Shown: piece after piece, positions 41,150 through 49,912 of the stretch
How the letters are laid out: every line of letters begins with the position of its first letter
How positions within the stretch are numbered: the first letter of the stretch is position 1
NCBI GenBank assembly: GCA_004138175.2
Contig: RYFE02000015.1
Coordinates: forward strand, 1 to 64,000
Length of the DNA stretch: 64,000 nucleotides
Reading direction: 5' to 3'
Origin: Chloroflexales bacterium ZM16-3
GTDB taxonomy: Bacteria; Chloroflexota; Chloroflexia; Chloroflexales; Chloroflexaceae
The notes under the pieces: generated by a model
Database searches by the model: none
What the model saw: the letters and a program-made list of their open reading frames with translations, nothing else
What the model was told of the DNA's origin: nothing
Program-made: the position numbers and the translations under genes

Positions 41150-42373
41150 CTACGCCCGGTTATGGTCGCCAGTCATCACCACAAACACCCCGAGGGCGCT
41201 GGCGCTCATGAGCGCCATGGTCAGGCCGAGCGGCAGGGCGCTGGCGGTGCCGAAGGCACTGACCAGCGGGCTTACCCCCGCGCCGATGACAAACTGGAGT
41301 ACACCCATCAGCCCCGAGGCGCTGCCCAGCACATCCTGCGGCTGCTCGGCGAGGCCCAGGGCGGTGGCATTCGGCCCGATGAATCCGATGCTGGAGACCG
41401 CCAGGAAGAAGGCCGGCAGCACGCCGATCAGGCCGACCCCGGCGAGCACGGCCCCGATCAACAGCAGTCCCCCGATCAGGCTACCCACGATCCCCAGCGC
41501 CATCAGCCGACGCGGCGCGACCCGGCCAACCAGCCGCGCGCTCACCTGGCTGGCCGCCACGATCCCCACCGCATTCGTCGCAAAAATCAGGCTGAAGCCC
41601 TGCGGCGACACCCCGTAGATCTCCTGGATCACAAAGGGCGAGCCGGAGATGTAGGCGAACATCGCGGCGAAGGCTAGGCCCGAGGCCACCGCGTAGCCGA
41701 CGAAGTGGCGGTCCCCGAGCAGTAGTCGGAAGGCCGCCAGCGTCGCCCGCAGGCCACCTGTCCGCCGTCGCTCCGCCGGCAGCGACTCGCTGAGGCCCAG
41801 GGCGGAGGCGGCCAGCAGGATGAGCCCGATCCCCGCAAGCACCAGGAACACCCCGCGCCACGATGTGATCTTGAGCAGCAGCCCGCCGAAGACCGGCGCG
41901 AGGATCGGTGCCATCCCGCTGATCATCATCGTCATGGCGAAAAAGCGCGCCACATCCGCGCCGCTGTAGCGGTCGCGCACAATCGCCCGCGCGATCACGA
42001 TCCCGGCCGCCCCCGCCAGCCCCTGGAGGAAGCGCAGGCCGATCAGGGCCGGCACGCTGGGGGCGATGGCGCAGAGACCCGAGGCTAGGATGTAGGCGAT
42101 CAGGCCGATCAGCAGCGGGCGGCGGCGGCCCAGGCTATCGCTCAGCGGCCCCGCCACCACCTGGCCGCCAGCCAGCCCGAGCAGACAGGCGCTCAGCGTC
42201 AGCTGCACCTGCCAGGCCGCGCCGCCGAGGTCATCGGTGAGCGCCGGCAGCCCCGGCAGGTACATGTCGATCGAGAGCGGGCCGAAGGCCGAGAGCGCGC
42301 CGATGATCACGATCAGCCCCAGCGGGCGGGCGATTGTTGCCGCTGGGAGCGATGACACCTCGGACCTGGTCAT
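41150..42373 (-). CDS. MFS exporter, Bcr/CflA drug-resistance type
   Basis: The start was set at ATG 42373 (GGTGAG upstream). The longer frame begins inside the mobile element at 42431-42553 and its first residues (HSERSEESR) are repeat-derived. The 407-residue protein has about 12 membrane segments. It opens with the Bcr/CflA signature ALSAFGPLSIDMYLPGLPAL and the MFS motif A region GPLSDSLGRRRPLL. It probably exports amphipathic drugs or metabolites by proton antiport. The substrate is unknown. It lies 34 bases from the M24 gene and may be co-transcribed with it. Confidence 0.9.
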   Translation of the reverse strand: MTRSEVSSLPAATIARPLGLIVIIGALSAFGPLSIDMYLPGLPALTDDLGGAAWQVQLTLSACLLGLAGGQVVAGPLSDSLGRRRPLLIGLIAYILASGLCAIAPSVPALIGLRFLQGLAGAAGIVIARAIVRDRYSGADVARFFAMTMMISGMAPILAPVFGGLLLKITSWRGVFLVLAGIGLILLAASALGLSESLPAERRRTGGLRATLAAFRLLLGDRHFVGYAVASGLAFAAMFAYISGSPFVIQEIYGVSPQGFSLIFATNAVGIVAASQVSARLVGRVAPRRLMALGIVGSLIGGLLLIGAVLAGVGLIGVLPAFFLAVSSIGFIGPNATALGLAEQPQDVLGSASGLMGVLQFVIGAGVSPLVSAFGTASALPLGLTMALMSASALGVFVVMTGDHNRA

Positions 42374-42422
42374 ATATCTCACCTGCCAGCGGGTTTTGGG
42401 CAAGTGCGCCACCCCCGCCTTA

Positions 42423-42561
42423 CAATAGTTGCAATACCGCAGAAGTAACCCTGTCACCCATGTCACGCTGAGCGCAGCGAAGCGTCCCGGCCGGGATTCT
42501 TCGCTGCGCTCAGAATGACAGAACACTTCACAGGGTTACTTCTGCGGTATTGCCAATAGTT
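42423..42561. mobile_element. MITE-like element copy 1 with 8-bp target duplication
   Basis: The 123-bp element (42431-42553) has perfect 24-bp terminal inverted repeats (GCAATACCGCAGAAGTAACC...) and a nested internal palindrome (CTGAGCGCAGCGAAG, arms 42468-42482 and 42499-42513). It is flanked by the exact direct repeat CAATAGTT (42423-42430 and 42554-42561), an 8-bp target-site duplication. It encodes no protein. It lies upstream of the exporter gene and may have replaced or moved its promoter. Confidence 0.93.
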
Positions 42562-42729
42562 GTCGTGTTTGAGCAACGCGGTCGCCCAAACACGACAGCC
42601 AAGCGGAGTCTTGAGGGTATTGTACCGTAACCGCCACTCGTATCACCAGCGGTATCGTGGTTTCGGAACTGCACCCGCCGGTCCGCCATCGCCCTCACAG
42701 GATCGGTACCTGCCAGAAGCCTCCCCCGA

Positions 42730-44583
42730 TCAGCGTGATCTGCCCCCTATGATCTCGACATTAAGCGCGCCGGTATTATCGCCAAATTCAGTGTCGTTGA
42801 TCCCAAGCTGTAATTGTCCCGCTGCCGTAGATACGATTGTGGCATCGTTGCCGATGTAGATTGGTGCGCCGTCGCCGATACGGGCGATCAAGGCACCTTT
42901 CGCCACATCCGGGATCGGCTCGACACACTGAGAGGCTGGGATGATATGTGCGCAGATATAGCCGAGATCTCCCCGACCGTCGGTCGGCGCGATATGGCCC
43001 GTCCAATAGGTCCATAGGCCAGAGCGATACACTATCTGAATTTGATCGCCCGGCTGTACGTCGTAGCCGGTGCCGTTCCAGCCTGCGTTTGCCTGAACCG
43101 TTACGCTAGTGACGGGTATAACGATGGGCGGCAGCGTCGCCGTGGGCGGCGGCGGCAGCGTCGCCGTGGGCGGCGGCGGCAGCGTCGCCGTGGGCGGCGG
43201 CGGCAGCGTCGCCGATGGAACGACGGTGGTGGCAGTCACAGTAACAGGAGGGCTGCCCAGGCCAACCACGATCGTCACGTCACCCTGACACGGGACAAGC
43301 CGGGTGCCGCCAGCGGGGGTCTGGCGCAGCACCAAACCCTGAGCCACTCCAGAGTCATAGGCACTGCTATGCACACTGCGCAGGCCATTCCCGCTGATCA
43401 GACCATCTGCTGCCGCCACCGGCTCCCCCACAACATTGGGCACCAGGCATCCTGATTCCAGCACAACAGCTACGGCGGTCGGATCGGCAATCGTCGGAGT
43501 GGACGTGGGTGCCTCTATTGGAGTAAGCGTCGGCGTTTGGGCCTGGGCGGGAGAGAACAGCTGCAGCATCACCGCCAGCAACCCGACAAGGAGTATCACC
43601 GCCAGCAGAGTCGGGGCCAACCAGACCCCACGCCTTGTGGGTCGGGCCACCTGGGCGACTGGGGAAGAGAGCGGCTGAACCATCGGCTGGGTCGGGCCAG
43701 CAGGGAACACAATCCGCTGGGTAGGTTCAACCTTGAGCGCATGCGCTGGCTGTTTACCGTCACGAACATTGACCAGATCATCCCACATTTCACGCGGCCC
43801 GCGATAGCGTATGTTGAGGTCGTTCTGAACCGCTCTAGCGATGATCGCAGCCATCCATGCGCTGGCTGCGGGATTATACTGCCGCAGGCTCGGGTTCGAT
43901 CCCTGGACAAGCAGCGGCTTATAATCCACACCCGTGAGCATCTCCCAGAGTACAATCCCCAACGCGTAGATGTCGGCCCGCACATCGAGGAGCGCCACCG
44001 CGTTACTCTGCTCGGGTGCCATATACAGGGGTGTGCCCGGGTGGCTCGCGCCCTGCCGAATAGTGGTGCGCGTCGAGTGTTGATCTTGAGCGATGCCGAA
44101 ATCCCCGAGCTTAGCCGCAACGATCTCGGACTGCGGCCCGAGTTTGAGCATAATGTTGGACGGCTTCACATCACGGTGGATAATCTGGTGAGCCCAGGTA
44201 GCATCCAGTGCGATGCAGATGTCGATCGACACTTTGATTGCCTGCTGCTCGGTGAGTGGGCCGTATGCCTGAAGGTAATCGGCAAGTGAGCCACCGTCCG
44301 CATACTCACAGACCAGGTAGAGTTCTTTTGTCTGCTGATCTTCCTCGAGATGATAGACGGAGATGATGTTCGCATGCTGAACCTGAGCATGGATGCGCGA
44401 CTCGCGCTCGAAGCGGTCGCGCGCGTTCGCAAACCCTGGGCTCGTCGGCAGGATCTCTTTTACCGCAACCTTGCGGTGGAGGTTATCTTCAGCATAATAG
44501 ACTTGGCCAAACGCGCCCTTTCCGATGACCCGAACATGCCTGAAGCGGCTCGTCTGTACCAGATTACTTGTTGGAAATGGCAT
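42730..44583 (-). CDS. Membrane Ser/Thr protein kinase with PASTA and LecA-like extracellular domains
   Basis: ATG 44583 follows GGGAG at good spacing; the frame also has an ATG 21 bases upstream. The 617-residue protein has a kinase domain (about residues 12-275) with GKGAFGQVYYAED, catalytic IIHRDVKPSNIML and LGDFGIA. A membrane segment follows near 325-348, then one PASTA domain near 370-445. After a PPPTATLP repeat linker (24-bp DNA repeat at 43129-43212) comes a C-terminal domain (about 505-610) resembling the LecA/PA-IL galactose lectin: AGWNGTGYDVQPGDQIQI, GALIARIGDG, and GINDTEFGDNTGALNVEI. It probably senses a wall or glycan ligand outside the cell. Its targets are unknown. Confidence 0.9.
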   Translation of the reverse strand: MPFPTSNLVQTSRFRHVRVIGKGAFGQVYYAEDNLHRKVAVKEILPTSPGFANARDRFERESRIHAQVQHANIISVYHLEEDQQTKELYLVCEYADGGSLADYLQAYGPLTEQQAIKVSIDICIALDATWAHQIIHRDVKPSNIMLKLGPQSEIVAAKLGDFGIAQDQHSTRTTIRQGASHPGTPLYMAPEQSNAVALLDVRADIYALGIVLWEMLTGVDYKPLLVQGSNPSLRQYNPAASAWMAAIIARAVQNDLNIRYRGPREMWDDLVNVRDGKQPAHALKVEPTQRIVFPAGPTQPMVQPLSSPVAQVARPTRRGVWLAPTLLAVILLVGLLAVMLQLFSPAQAQTPTLTPIEAPTSTPTIADPTAVAVVLESGCLVPNVVGEPVAAADGLISGNGLRSVHSSAYDSGVAQGLVLRQTPAGGTRLVPCQGDVTIVVGLGSPPVTVTATTVVPSATLPPPPTATLPPPPTATLPPPPTATLPPIVIPVTSVTVQANAGWNGTGYDVQPGDQIQIVYRSGLWTYWTGHIAPTDGRGDLGYICAHIIPASQCVEPIPDVAKGALIARIGDGAPIYIGNDATIVSTAAGQLQLGINDTEFGDNTGALNVEIIGGRSR

Positions 44584-44744
44584 ACGAAAACTCCCTGATC
44601 GCATGAGAGCGGGTCACAGAACATGCTCGCCCTTATCTCCCACACAGTCAAACACCTTCTTCTGCGTGTATAAACGTCCACCAGCAGCTATAGCGCATTC
44701 CATAGCAGCGCGAATCTAACCATCCCTGCTTCTAAGACGATCTC

Positions 44745-44773
44745 TTGACAGCGCGTATCTTTAGTACTAAAGT
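44745..44773 (+). promoter_or_regulatory. Leaderless promoter and palindromic operator of the MarR gene
   Basis: TTGACA (44745-44750) and TAAAGT (44768-44773) are separated by 17 bp, so transcription would start at about 44780, which is the first base of the GTG start codon. A perfect 14-bp palindrome, CTTTAGTACTAAAG (44759-44772), overlaps the spacer and -10 box and is a strong candidate for the autoregulatory MarR site. Confidence 0.7.
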
Positions 44774-44779
44774 TTTCTC

Positions 44780-45232
44780 GTGAGCAACGAAGAAGCACAA
44801 CCACGCTACCGCCGCAGCCTGCGCCGCCCCGGCCTATTGGCCTGGCTGCACATGCTACGGATCACCCGACGCGACCAGCGGGCCGCCGCGCGGCACCTGG
44901 CCGACTGGGATCTCTCCTACGCCCAGTTCGACGCCATCGCCCAGATCGGCGCGCAGGAGGGCATCAGCCAGCACGAGCTGGCCGAGCGCCTGCTGGTGAC
45001 ACAGGGCAACATCACCCAGCTGCTCGACAAGCTAGGGCGGCGCGGGCTAGTGCGGCGATGCCCCGAGGGCCGCACCAATCGGCTGGCGCTCACCCCCGAG
45101 GGCCGCGCACTCTTCAGTCAGGTGGTGCCGGCCCACGAGGACTGGCAGCAGTCCCGGCTCGACGCGCTCTCCGAGGAGGATCAGCGCACCCTGCTGCGCA
45201 TCCTGGCCCAGCTTGATCGGGCGCAGCGCTAA
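44780..45232 (+). CDS. MarR-family transcriptional regulator
   Basis: The 150-residue protein has the MarR winged helix-turn-helix (about residues 35-110) with DLSYAQFDAIAQIGAQEGISQHELAERL, the recognition helix region TQGNITQLLDKLGRRG and the wing LVRRCPEGRTNRLALTPEG. GTG 44780 is the most likely start because of the promoter geometry; there is no Shine-Dalgarno, consistent with a leaderless message. The glyoxalase-fold dioxygenase 53 bases downstream is the expected target, as in quinone-responsive MhqR systems. One Cys (RRCPEG) could be redox-sensitive. Confidence 0.9.
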   Translation: MSNEEAQPRYRRSLRRPGLLAWLHMLRITRRDQRAAARHLADWDLSYAQFDAIAQIGAQEGISQHELAERLLVTQGNITQLLDKLGRRGLVRRCPEGRTNRLALTPEGRALFSQVVPAHEDWQQSRLDALSEEDQRTLLRILAQLDRAQR

Positions 45233-45285
45233 CCATATGGGCGGACCAGCGGCTCGCGCTGCTACGCCCCAAGAGGAGAACCCCG

Positions 45286-46356
45286 ATGACCATCCTCGGC
45301 ATCCACCATATCACCCTGGTGAGCGCGAACGCGCAGCACACCCTCGACTTCTACACGCGCGTGCTAGGCCAGCGCCTGGTTAAGCTAACGGTGAACTTCG
45401 ACGACCCCGGTGCCTACCACCTCTACTTTGGCAACGAGCTAGGCCAGCCAGGCACGGCGATCACCTTCTTCGAGTGGTCACGCGCGATGCAGGGCCACCC
45501 CGGCATCGGTGGCACGCACCACTTCGCCCTGCGCGTGCCCGACGCCGACGCCCAGCTCAAGTGGAAGCGCCGCCTGACCGACCTGGGCTACGCGGTGGAC
45601 GGGCCGTTCAACCACAATTACTTTCGCTCGATCCGCTTCCGCGACCCGGACGGCGTGATCATCGAGATCGCCACCGACGGCCCGGGCTGGACGGTCGATG
45701 AGGCACCTGAGGAGATCGGCACGGCATACCGCAACCCACAGGTCGACGCGGTGCTCCACGACCGCGACGAGGAGCTGATCAGGGCGCTGACCTGGCCCGA
45801 GCCGGTGCCGACGATCACGCCAGACATGGCCTTGCTTAGCGGCATGCACCACATCACCGCCATCGGCAGCGACATCGAGCGCACCAATACCTTTTTCGGC
45901 GACCTGCTGGGCATGCGCCGGGTGAAGATGACCAGCAACTTCGACGACCCCGGCTCGGCCCACTGGTACTGGGGCACGGGCGAGGGCGCGCCGGGCTCGA
46001 TCATCACCTACTTCGAGCGCAAGGGCGAGCGGGTGAGAATGGGCGCCGGGCAGACCCACCACTTCGCCCTGGCCGTGCCCGACGAGGAAAGCCAGCTAGA
46101 GTGGCGCGAGAAGCTGCTCCAGGCGGGCCTACGGGTCAGCCCGGTGATGGACCGGATCTACTTTAAGAGCATCTACACCAACGACCCGGACGGCCACATC
46201 GTCGAGCTGGCCACGGTCGGCCCCGGCTTCACAGTGGACGAGCCCGCCGCAAGCCTGGGCGCGGCGCTCAAGCTGCCGCCCTGGCTAGAGCAGCACCGCC
46301 CGCAGATCACGACCGCCCTGTCGCCGGTGACGCTGGAGCCATGGCAGCGGCCATAA
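45286..46356 (+). CDS. Ring-cleaving dioxygenase, glyoxalase (VOC) superfamily, MhqO-like
   Basis: The 356-residue protein contains two tandem VOC modules. The first starts LGIHHITLVSANAQHTLDFY; the second, near residue 187, starts GMHHITAIGSDIERTNTFF. Metal ligands are visible in HHITL, THHFAL and the Glu of VIIEIA and HIVELA. It is longer than the roughly 310-320 residues typical of MhqO-type proteins because of a longer C-terminal tail. AGAGGAGAA precedes ATG 45286. These enzymes are linked to hydroquinone and quinone stress, consistent with the adjacent MarR gene. Confidence 0.88.
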   Translation: MTILGIHHITLVSANAQHTLDFYTRVLGQRLVKLTVNFDDPGAYHLYFGNELGQPGTAITFFEWSRAMQGHPGIGGTHHFALRVPDADAQLKWKRRLTDLGYAVDGPFNHNYFRSIRFRDPDGVIIEIATDGPGWTVDEAPEEIGTAYRNPQVDAVLHDRDEELIRALTWPEPVPTITPDMALLSGMHHITAIGSDIERTNTFFGDLLGMRRVKMTSNFDDPGSAHWYWGTGEGAPGSIITYFERKGERVRMGAGQTHHFALAVPDEESQLEWREKLLQAGLRVSPVMDRIYFKSIYTNDPDGHIVELATVGPGFTVDEPAASLGAALKLPPWLEQHRPQITTALSPVTLEPWQRP

Positions 46357-46439
46357 CCTAAACGCTGGGTGTTGCCAACAACAACACTGCGCACGAGATC
46401 TCCCAGGTGCGCGCGATACTGCGGGACTGACCGCCCGCC

Positions 46440-46913
46440 TCAGCGCGCCGACTCGATCAGGCGTCTGATGCGCCGCCGGGCGACGGGGAGTGCGCGGCGG
46501 GTGAGCGGGGAGAGCGGTGCGCCCAGCGTAAACTGCTGGGCCGGGAGCGTGATCATCCAGGCGCGGGGCGCCCGGCCGTAGAGGGCATGCGCCAGCGCCA
46601 GGAGGGCCGCCGGGTCGCCGATATGCATGTCGAGCGAAGAGAGAGCCGTCGCCGGTCGCAGGGCGCGCAGGCGCACTCCGCCCCCGCCCACCCTCGCATC
46701 CACAAAGATCGCCAGGCCCGCCCGCGACAGCGGCTCGGCCAGCTCGGGGGTGAGCTGGTGGGCGGCGACGGCCCGCACGCCGGGGAGATCCCAGCGCGCC
46801 ACCGTCGCCGCCACGCGCGCCCCGGCAGCGTCGTCCCCCCGGAGAGCGCTGCCGTAGCCAACTACCATAGCCGATAGCCGATAGCCGATAGCCGATAGCC
46901 GACGTACGGGCAT
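46440..46913 (-). CDS. hoxW: [NiFe] hydrogenase maturation endopeptidase (HoxW)
   Basis: The conserved family start MVVGYGSALRGDDAAG begins at 46868, but GGGGAG at 46925-46920 sits 6 bases before an ATG at 46913. Starting there adds 15 residues (MPVRRLSAIGYRLSA) encoded mostly by a CGGCTAT heptamer repeat. I annotate 46913, giving 157 residues. The protein has the metal-binding Asp in DARVGG near residue 80 and the MHIGDPAALLALA segment. It should cleave the C-terminal peptide of HoxH after Ni insertion. It lies downstream of hoxH, across a composite repeat. Confidence 0.85.
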   Translation of the reverse strand: MPVRRLSAIGYRLSAMVVGYGSALRGDDAAGARVAATVARWDLPGVRAVAAHQLTPELAEPLSRAGLAIFVDARVGGGGVRLRALRPATALSSLDMHIGDPAALLALAHALYGRAPRAWMITLPAQQFTLGAPLSPLTRRALPVARRRIRRLIESAR

Positions 46914-47067
46914 TGCTTTCTCCCCAAGGCTAAGGTGTCTGGTCATTCTGAGCGCAGCGAAGAATCCCGACCGAGACGCTTCGCTGCGCTCAGCGTGACA
47001 GTAGGGGCGCGTCGCGACGCGCCCCTACGATCCGGCTATCGGCTATCGGCTATCGGCTATCGGCTAT
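46867..47067. repeat. Composite repeat element between hoxH and hoxW
   Basis: Outer arms of five ATAGCCG units (46867-46901) and five CGGCTAT units (47033-47067) are exact inverted copies. They enclose 131 bases that contain a 15-bp-arm palindrome (46948-46962/46979-46993) matching the core of the MITE at 42431. A perfect 28-bp palindrome (47001-47028, GTAGGGGCGCGTCG...) completes the structure. The left arm lies in the hoxW 5' coding region and the right arm ends 2 bases from the hoxH stop codon. Confidence 0.95.
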
Positions 47068-47069
47068 CA

Positions 47070-48491
47070 TCACCGCGCCACCATATCGAGCAGCGCCCCA
47101 TCGGCGGCGAACAGGCTCACCTCCAGCGGCATCTGGCCGACGGCGTGGGTCGAGCAGCTCAGGCAGGGGTCGAAGGCGCGGATGCCGGCCTCGACCCGGT
47201 TGAGCATGCCCTCGGCGATCTTGGGGCCGCGCACGAAGCGGCGGGCGATCTGGGCGACCGTGCGGTTCATGGCCAGGTTGTTCTGGCCGGTGGCGATGAT
47301 CAGGTTCACGCTGGTGATCAGGCCGTGCTCGTCCACCTTGTAGTGGTGGAAGAGCGTGCCGCGCGGGGCCTCGCTTACGCCGACCGACTCCAGCCGGTTC
47401 ACGCCAGCGTCGGCGCGCAGGCGCTTCGAACTGAGATCAGGGTCATCCAGCAGACGACCGATCCGCTCCAGGGCGCCCAGGATCTCCACCAGGCGGGCGT
47501 AGTGGTAGAGGAAGCTAGCCTTGATCGTCGCCCCGCCGCGCTGGCGCAGCTCGATCAGCTCGTCGTCGGCCTGGGGCGTGCCGAAGGAGCGGCAGACATT
47601 AATCCGGGCCAGCGGGCCGACCCGGTACATGCCGTCGGGGTAGCCGCGCGGCTTGTAGTAGGGGAACTTCAGGTAGCTCCAGGGCTCCACCGCCTCGCCG
47701 ATAATCTCGGCGTAGCGCGCCGCCTCCACATGATCCTCTAGCACCGCCCCGGCTGAGTCGACCACGCGCAGCTTGCCGCCGTAGTGCTCCCATGAGCCAT
47801 CATCGCCCACCAGGCCCAGGAAGAGGCTGTCGAATGCGCCGAAACTGGCCGCCTCGTCGGGGTACATGTCGAGCATCTTTTTGAAGTGGCCGATCGCGCC
47901 CCGGGCAGTGGAGAGCGCCTCGGGAAGCTTCACGCGGATGGCCATCCGCGACTCGTCAGAGAGGCCCGAGCGCACGCCCCCAGGCACCGACCATGCTGGG
48001 TGGATCTTGCGCCCGCCCAGGTGCTCAATGATCTCCTGGCCGAACTGGCGCAGCCGGATACCGCCACGGGCCAGCTCCGGGTGGGCCGCGATCAGGCCGA
48101 ACACATTGCGCGCCGCCGGGTCGCTGTCAAAGCCCAGCAGCAGGTCCGGCCCGCTCAGGTGGAAGAAACTCAGGGCGTGGGACTGGACGATCTGGGCGAG
48201 GTTCATCAGGCGGCGCAGCTTATCGGCGGCGGGGGGGATGTCCACCGCCAGGATACCGTCGCCCGCCTTAGCCGATGCCATCAGGTGGCTCACCGGACAG
48301 ATCCCGCAGATGCGCGCCGTAATCGCAGGCATCTCCCAGAAGGGCCGCCCCTCGCAGAAGCGCTCAAAGCCACGGAACTCGGTCACATGGAATCGGGCGT
48401 CGCTCACCTCGCCCGCATCATCCAGGTAGATACTTATTTTGGCGTGGCCCTCGATGCGGGTCACCGGGTCGATCACAATGCGCTGGCTCAT
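47070..48491 (-). CDS. hoxH: NAD-reducing [NiFe] hydrogenase large subunit (HoxH)
   Basis: The 473-residue catalytic subunit starts at ATG 48491 (GAGGAGAAGAGAGAAG upstream); a longer frame reads into repeat DNA. It opens [15 protein letters not shown]. The Ni ligands are the two Cys of [10 protein letters not shown] near residue 64 and of DPCLSCSTH near 445. The tail AVGQMPLEV... after that His is the peptide removed by HoxW. With HoxY it forms the hydrogenase module that oxidises or evolves H2 in the cytoplasm. The cluster is of the bidirectional group 3d type. Confidence 0.95.
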   Translation of the reverse strand: MSQRIVIDPVTRIEGHAKISIYLDDAGEVSDARFHVTEFRGFERFCEGRPFWEMPAITARICGICPVSHLMASAKAGDGILAVDIPPAADKLRRLMNLAQIVQSHALSFFHLSGPDLLLGFDSDPAARNVFGLIAAHPELARGGIRLRQFGQEIIEHLGGRKIHPAWSVPGGVRSGLSDESRMAIRVKLPEALSTARGAIGHFKKMLDMYPDEAASFGAFDSLFLGLVGDDGSWEHYGGKLRVVDSAGAVLEDHVEAARYAEIIGEAVEPWSYLKFPYYKPRGYPDGMYRVGPLARINVCRSFGTPQADDELIELRQRGGATIKASFLYHYARLVEILGALERIGRLLDDPDLSSKRLRADAGVNRLESVGVSEAPRGTLFHHYKVDEHGLITSVNLIIATGQNNLAMNRTVAQIARRFVRGPKIAEGMLNRVEAGIRAFDPCLSCSTHAVGQMPLEVSLFAADGALLDMVAR

Positions 48492-48530
48492 CTTCTCTCT
48501 TCTCCTCATCACCTGCCGGTGGGGGTGTAG

Positions 48531-48600
48531 GGGCGGCTTCGCCGCCCCCACGTTATTTTTTGTTGGGTGCGGGCGGCGAAGCCGCCCGCACCCAACAAAA
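48531..48600. repeat. Paired palindromes between hoxY and hoxH
   Basis: A small GGGCGGC-TTC-GCCGCCC stem (48531-48547) is followed by perfect 20-bp arms at 48558-48577 and 48581-48600 (TTTTGTTGGGTGCGGGCGGC). It is the same family as 39880-39955, with the small and large stems in swapped order. In both copies the middle arm bases differ but stay paired (GTGCGGGC here, GTTTGGGC there). Confidence 0.92.
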
Positions 48601-48631
48601 GCAGGTCTGGAGCACAGCCCCAGCGGGCGTG

Positions 48632-49186
48632 TCACCCAAACCGCAGCATATCGGAGCCCTCGGCGGCGGGCTCCCGCCCGGCAAGCAGCGCCTCCAGCAT
48701 CGCACGGATGCGCGGGGCCGGCGGCGGGCAGCCCGGCAGGAAGTGGTCCACATGCACCACGGCGTGTACCGGGACGACCTTATCGAGCAGCACCGGCACG
48801 ATCCCCGGCTCGGCCGGGATGATCCCGCGCGGGTCGCCGTGATCGACATAGATCTGCTGGAGGGTCAGCCCGGCCTCGCCAAGCGGGTTGCGCAGCGCGG
48901 TGACATTCCCCGTCACCGCGCAGTCGCCCAGCGAGACCAGGATCGTGCTGTTGGCGCGCACCCGGTGGATGATCTCCATATGCTCGTCGCTGGCGATCGC
49001 CCCCTCCACGAGGGCCAAGTCTACCCCCTCGGGGAATACCTTGATGTCGGCGATCGGGCTGTAGACCATATCGACGTGGGCGGCCAGGTCGATCAGCCAC
49101 TCGTCCAGGTCGAGCAGCGACATATGGCAGCCCGAGCAGCCGCCCAGCCAGACGGTCGCGAGCCTAAGCTTTGGGGTATCGCTCAT
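48632..49186 (-). CDS. hoxY: NAD-reducing [NiFe] hydrogenase small subunit (HoxY)
   Basis: The 184-residue protein carries [19 protein letters not shown] near residue 12, the [15 protein letters not shown] segment, [10 protein letters not shown] near 92, and [12 protein letters not shown] near 153. These supply the Cys ligands of the proximal [4Fe-4S] cluster. It hands electrons from HoxH to the HoxFU diaphorase. GAGGACACA precedes the ATG. It starts 10 bases after hoxU and is followed by a 140-base gap to hoxH filled with palindromic repeats. Confidence 0.95.
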   Translation of the reverse strand: MSDTPKLRLATVWLGGCSGCHMSLLDLDEWLIDLAAHVDMVYSPIADIKVFPEGVDLALVEGAIASDEHMEIIHRVRANSTILVSLGDCAVTGNVTALRNPLGEAGLTLQQIYVDHGDPRGIIPAEPGIVPVLLDKVVPVHAVVHVDHFLPGCPPPAPRIRAMLEALLAGREPAAEGSDMLRFG

Positions 49187-49196
49187 TGTGTCCTCA

Positions 49197-49898
49197 TTAC
49201 CCGCGCACCTTGCGCGACTCGACGATCAGGGCGATCCGGCCGGGGTCGTGCTCCATCTCGGCCACGGTGGCCCCGCGACTGAAGAGGGCGCCGGTGGGGC
49301 AGGCCAGCAGGCACTTGCCGCACGAGGTGCAGCTCTCGGACTCGCCCCAGGGCTGGTTCATATCGCTGATCACGCGGGCCGAGGTGCCGCGCCCGGAGAC
49401 ATCCCAGGTGTGCACGCCCTCAACCTCATCGCAGGCGCGCACGCAGCGGACGCAGAGCACGCAGCGGTTATGGTCGATGCCAAATCGCTCGTGGCTGATG
49501 TCCACCGCGCAGGTGGGCGCCAGGTACTCGTAGCGCACATGATCCATGCCCAGCGACACCGCCAAGTCCTGGAGCTCACAGTGGCCGCTGGCCACACACA
49601 CCGCGCAGACGTGGCCGCGCTCGGCGAAGAGCAGCTCCACGATCTGGCGGCGGTAGGCATGCAGGCGATCCGTGTTGGTCTGAATTTCCATGCCCTCTGC
49701 CACGGCGGTGGTGCAGGCGGGCCGCAGCCGTCCGCCAACCTCCACCAGGCAAAGCCGACAGGCGCCCACGTCCGAGAGTCCATCGAGGTGGCAGAGGGTT
49801 GGGATGGCGACGCCGGCGTCGCGGGCGGCCTCCAGGATACTCTCGCCCTCGCGGGCGCTGACCATGGTGCCGTTGATCTTGAGTGTTTTAGCAGCCAT
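49197..49898 (-). CDS. hoxU: NAD-reducing hydrogenase diaphorase subunit HoxU
   Basis: The 233-residue iron-sulfur protein starts [20 protein letters not shown]. It has a plant-type [2Fe-2S] domain ([15 protein letters not shown] then ACTT), a NuoG-type Cys/His [4Fe-4S] segment ([16 protein letters not shown]), and two ferredoxin-like sites ([14 protein letters not shown] and [16 protein letters not shown]). ATG 49898 is chosen by homology. The 18 codons upstream ([18 protein letters not shown]) are repeat DNA. No ribosome-binding site precedes 49898; the AT-rich heptamer palindrome abuts it. Confidence 0.94.
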   Translation of the reverse strand: MAAKTLKINGTMVSAREGESILEAARDAGVAIPTLCHLDGLSDVGACRLCLVEVGGRLRPACTTAVAEGMEIQTNTDRLHAYRRQIVELLFAERGHVCAVCVASGHCELQDLAVSLGMDHVRYEYLAPTCAVDISHERFGIDHNRCVLCVRCVRACDEVEGVHTWDVSGRGTSARVISDMNQPWGESESCTSCGKCLLACPTGALFSRGATVAEMEHDPGRIALIVESRKVRG

Positions 49899-49912
49899 AT
49901 TTTTATAATGTT

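Noticed and set aside
42374..42526. N-terminal extension of the exporter reading HSERSEESRPG
   Set aside because: The peptide is the translation of the mobile element and upstream DNA. The family start and a ribosome-binding site support ATG 42373.
43880..43925. tRNA-like T-loop (GGGTTCGATCCC)
   Set aside because: It lies inside the kinase coding sequence, and no acceptor stem or anticodon arm can be drawn around it.
46867..47067. Possible CRISPR array or attachment site in the heptamer arms
   Set aside because: Units are 7 bp with no spacers and mirror symmetry; they fit paired inverted repeats.
48492..48635. 48-residue N-terminal extension of HoxH
   Set aside because: The extension is encoded by palindromic repeat DNA and the conserved HoxH start lies at 48491 with a good ribosome-binding site.
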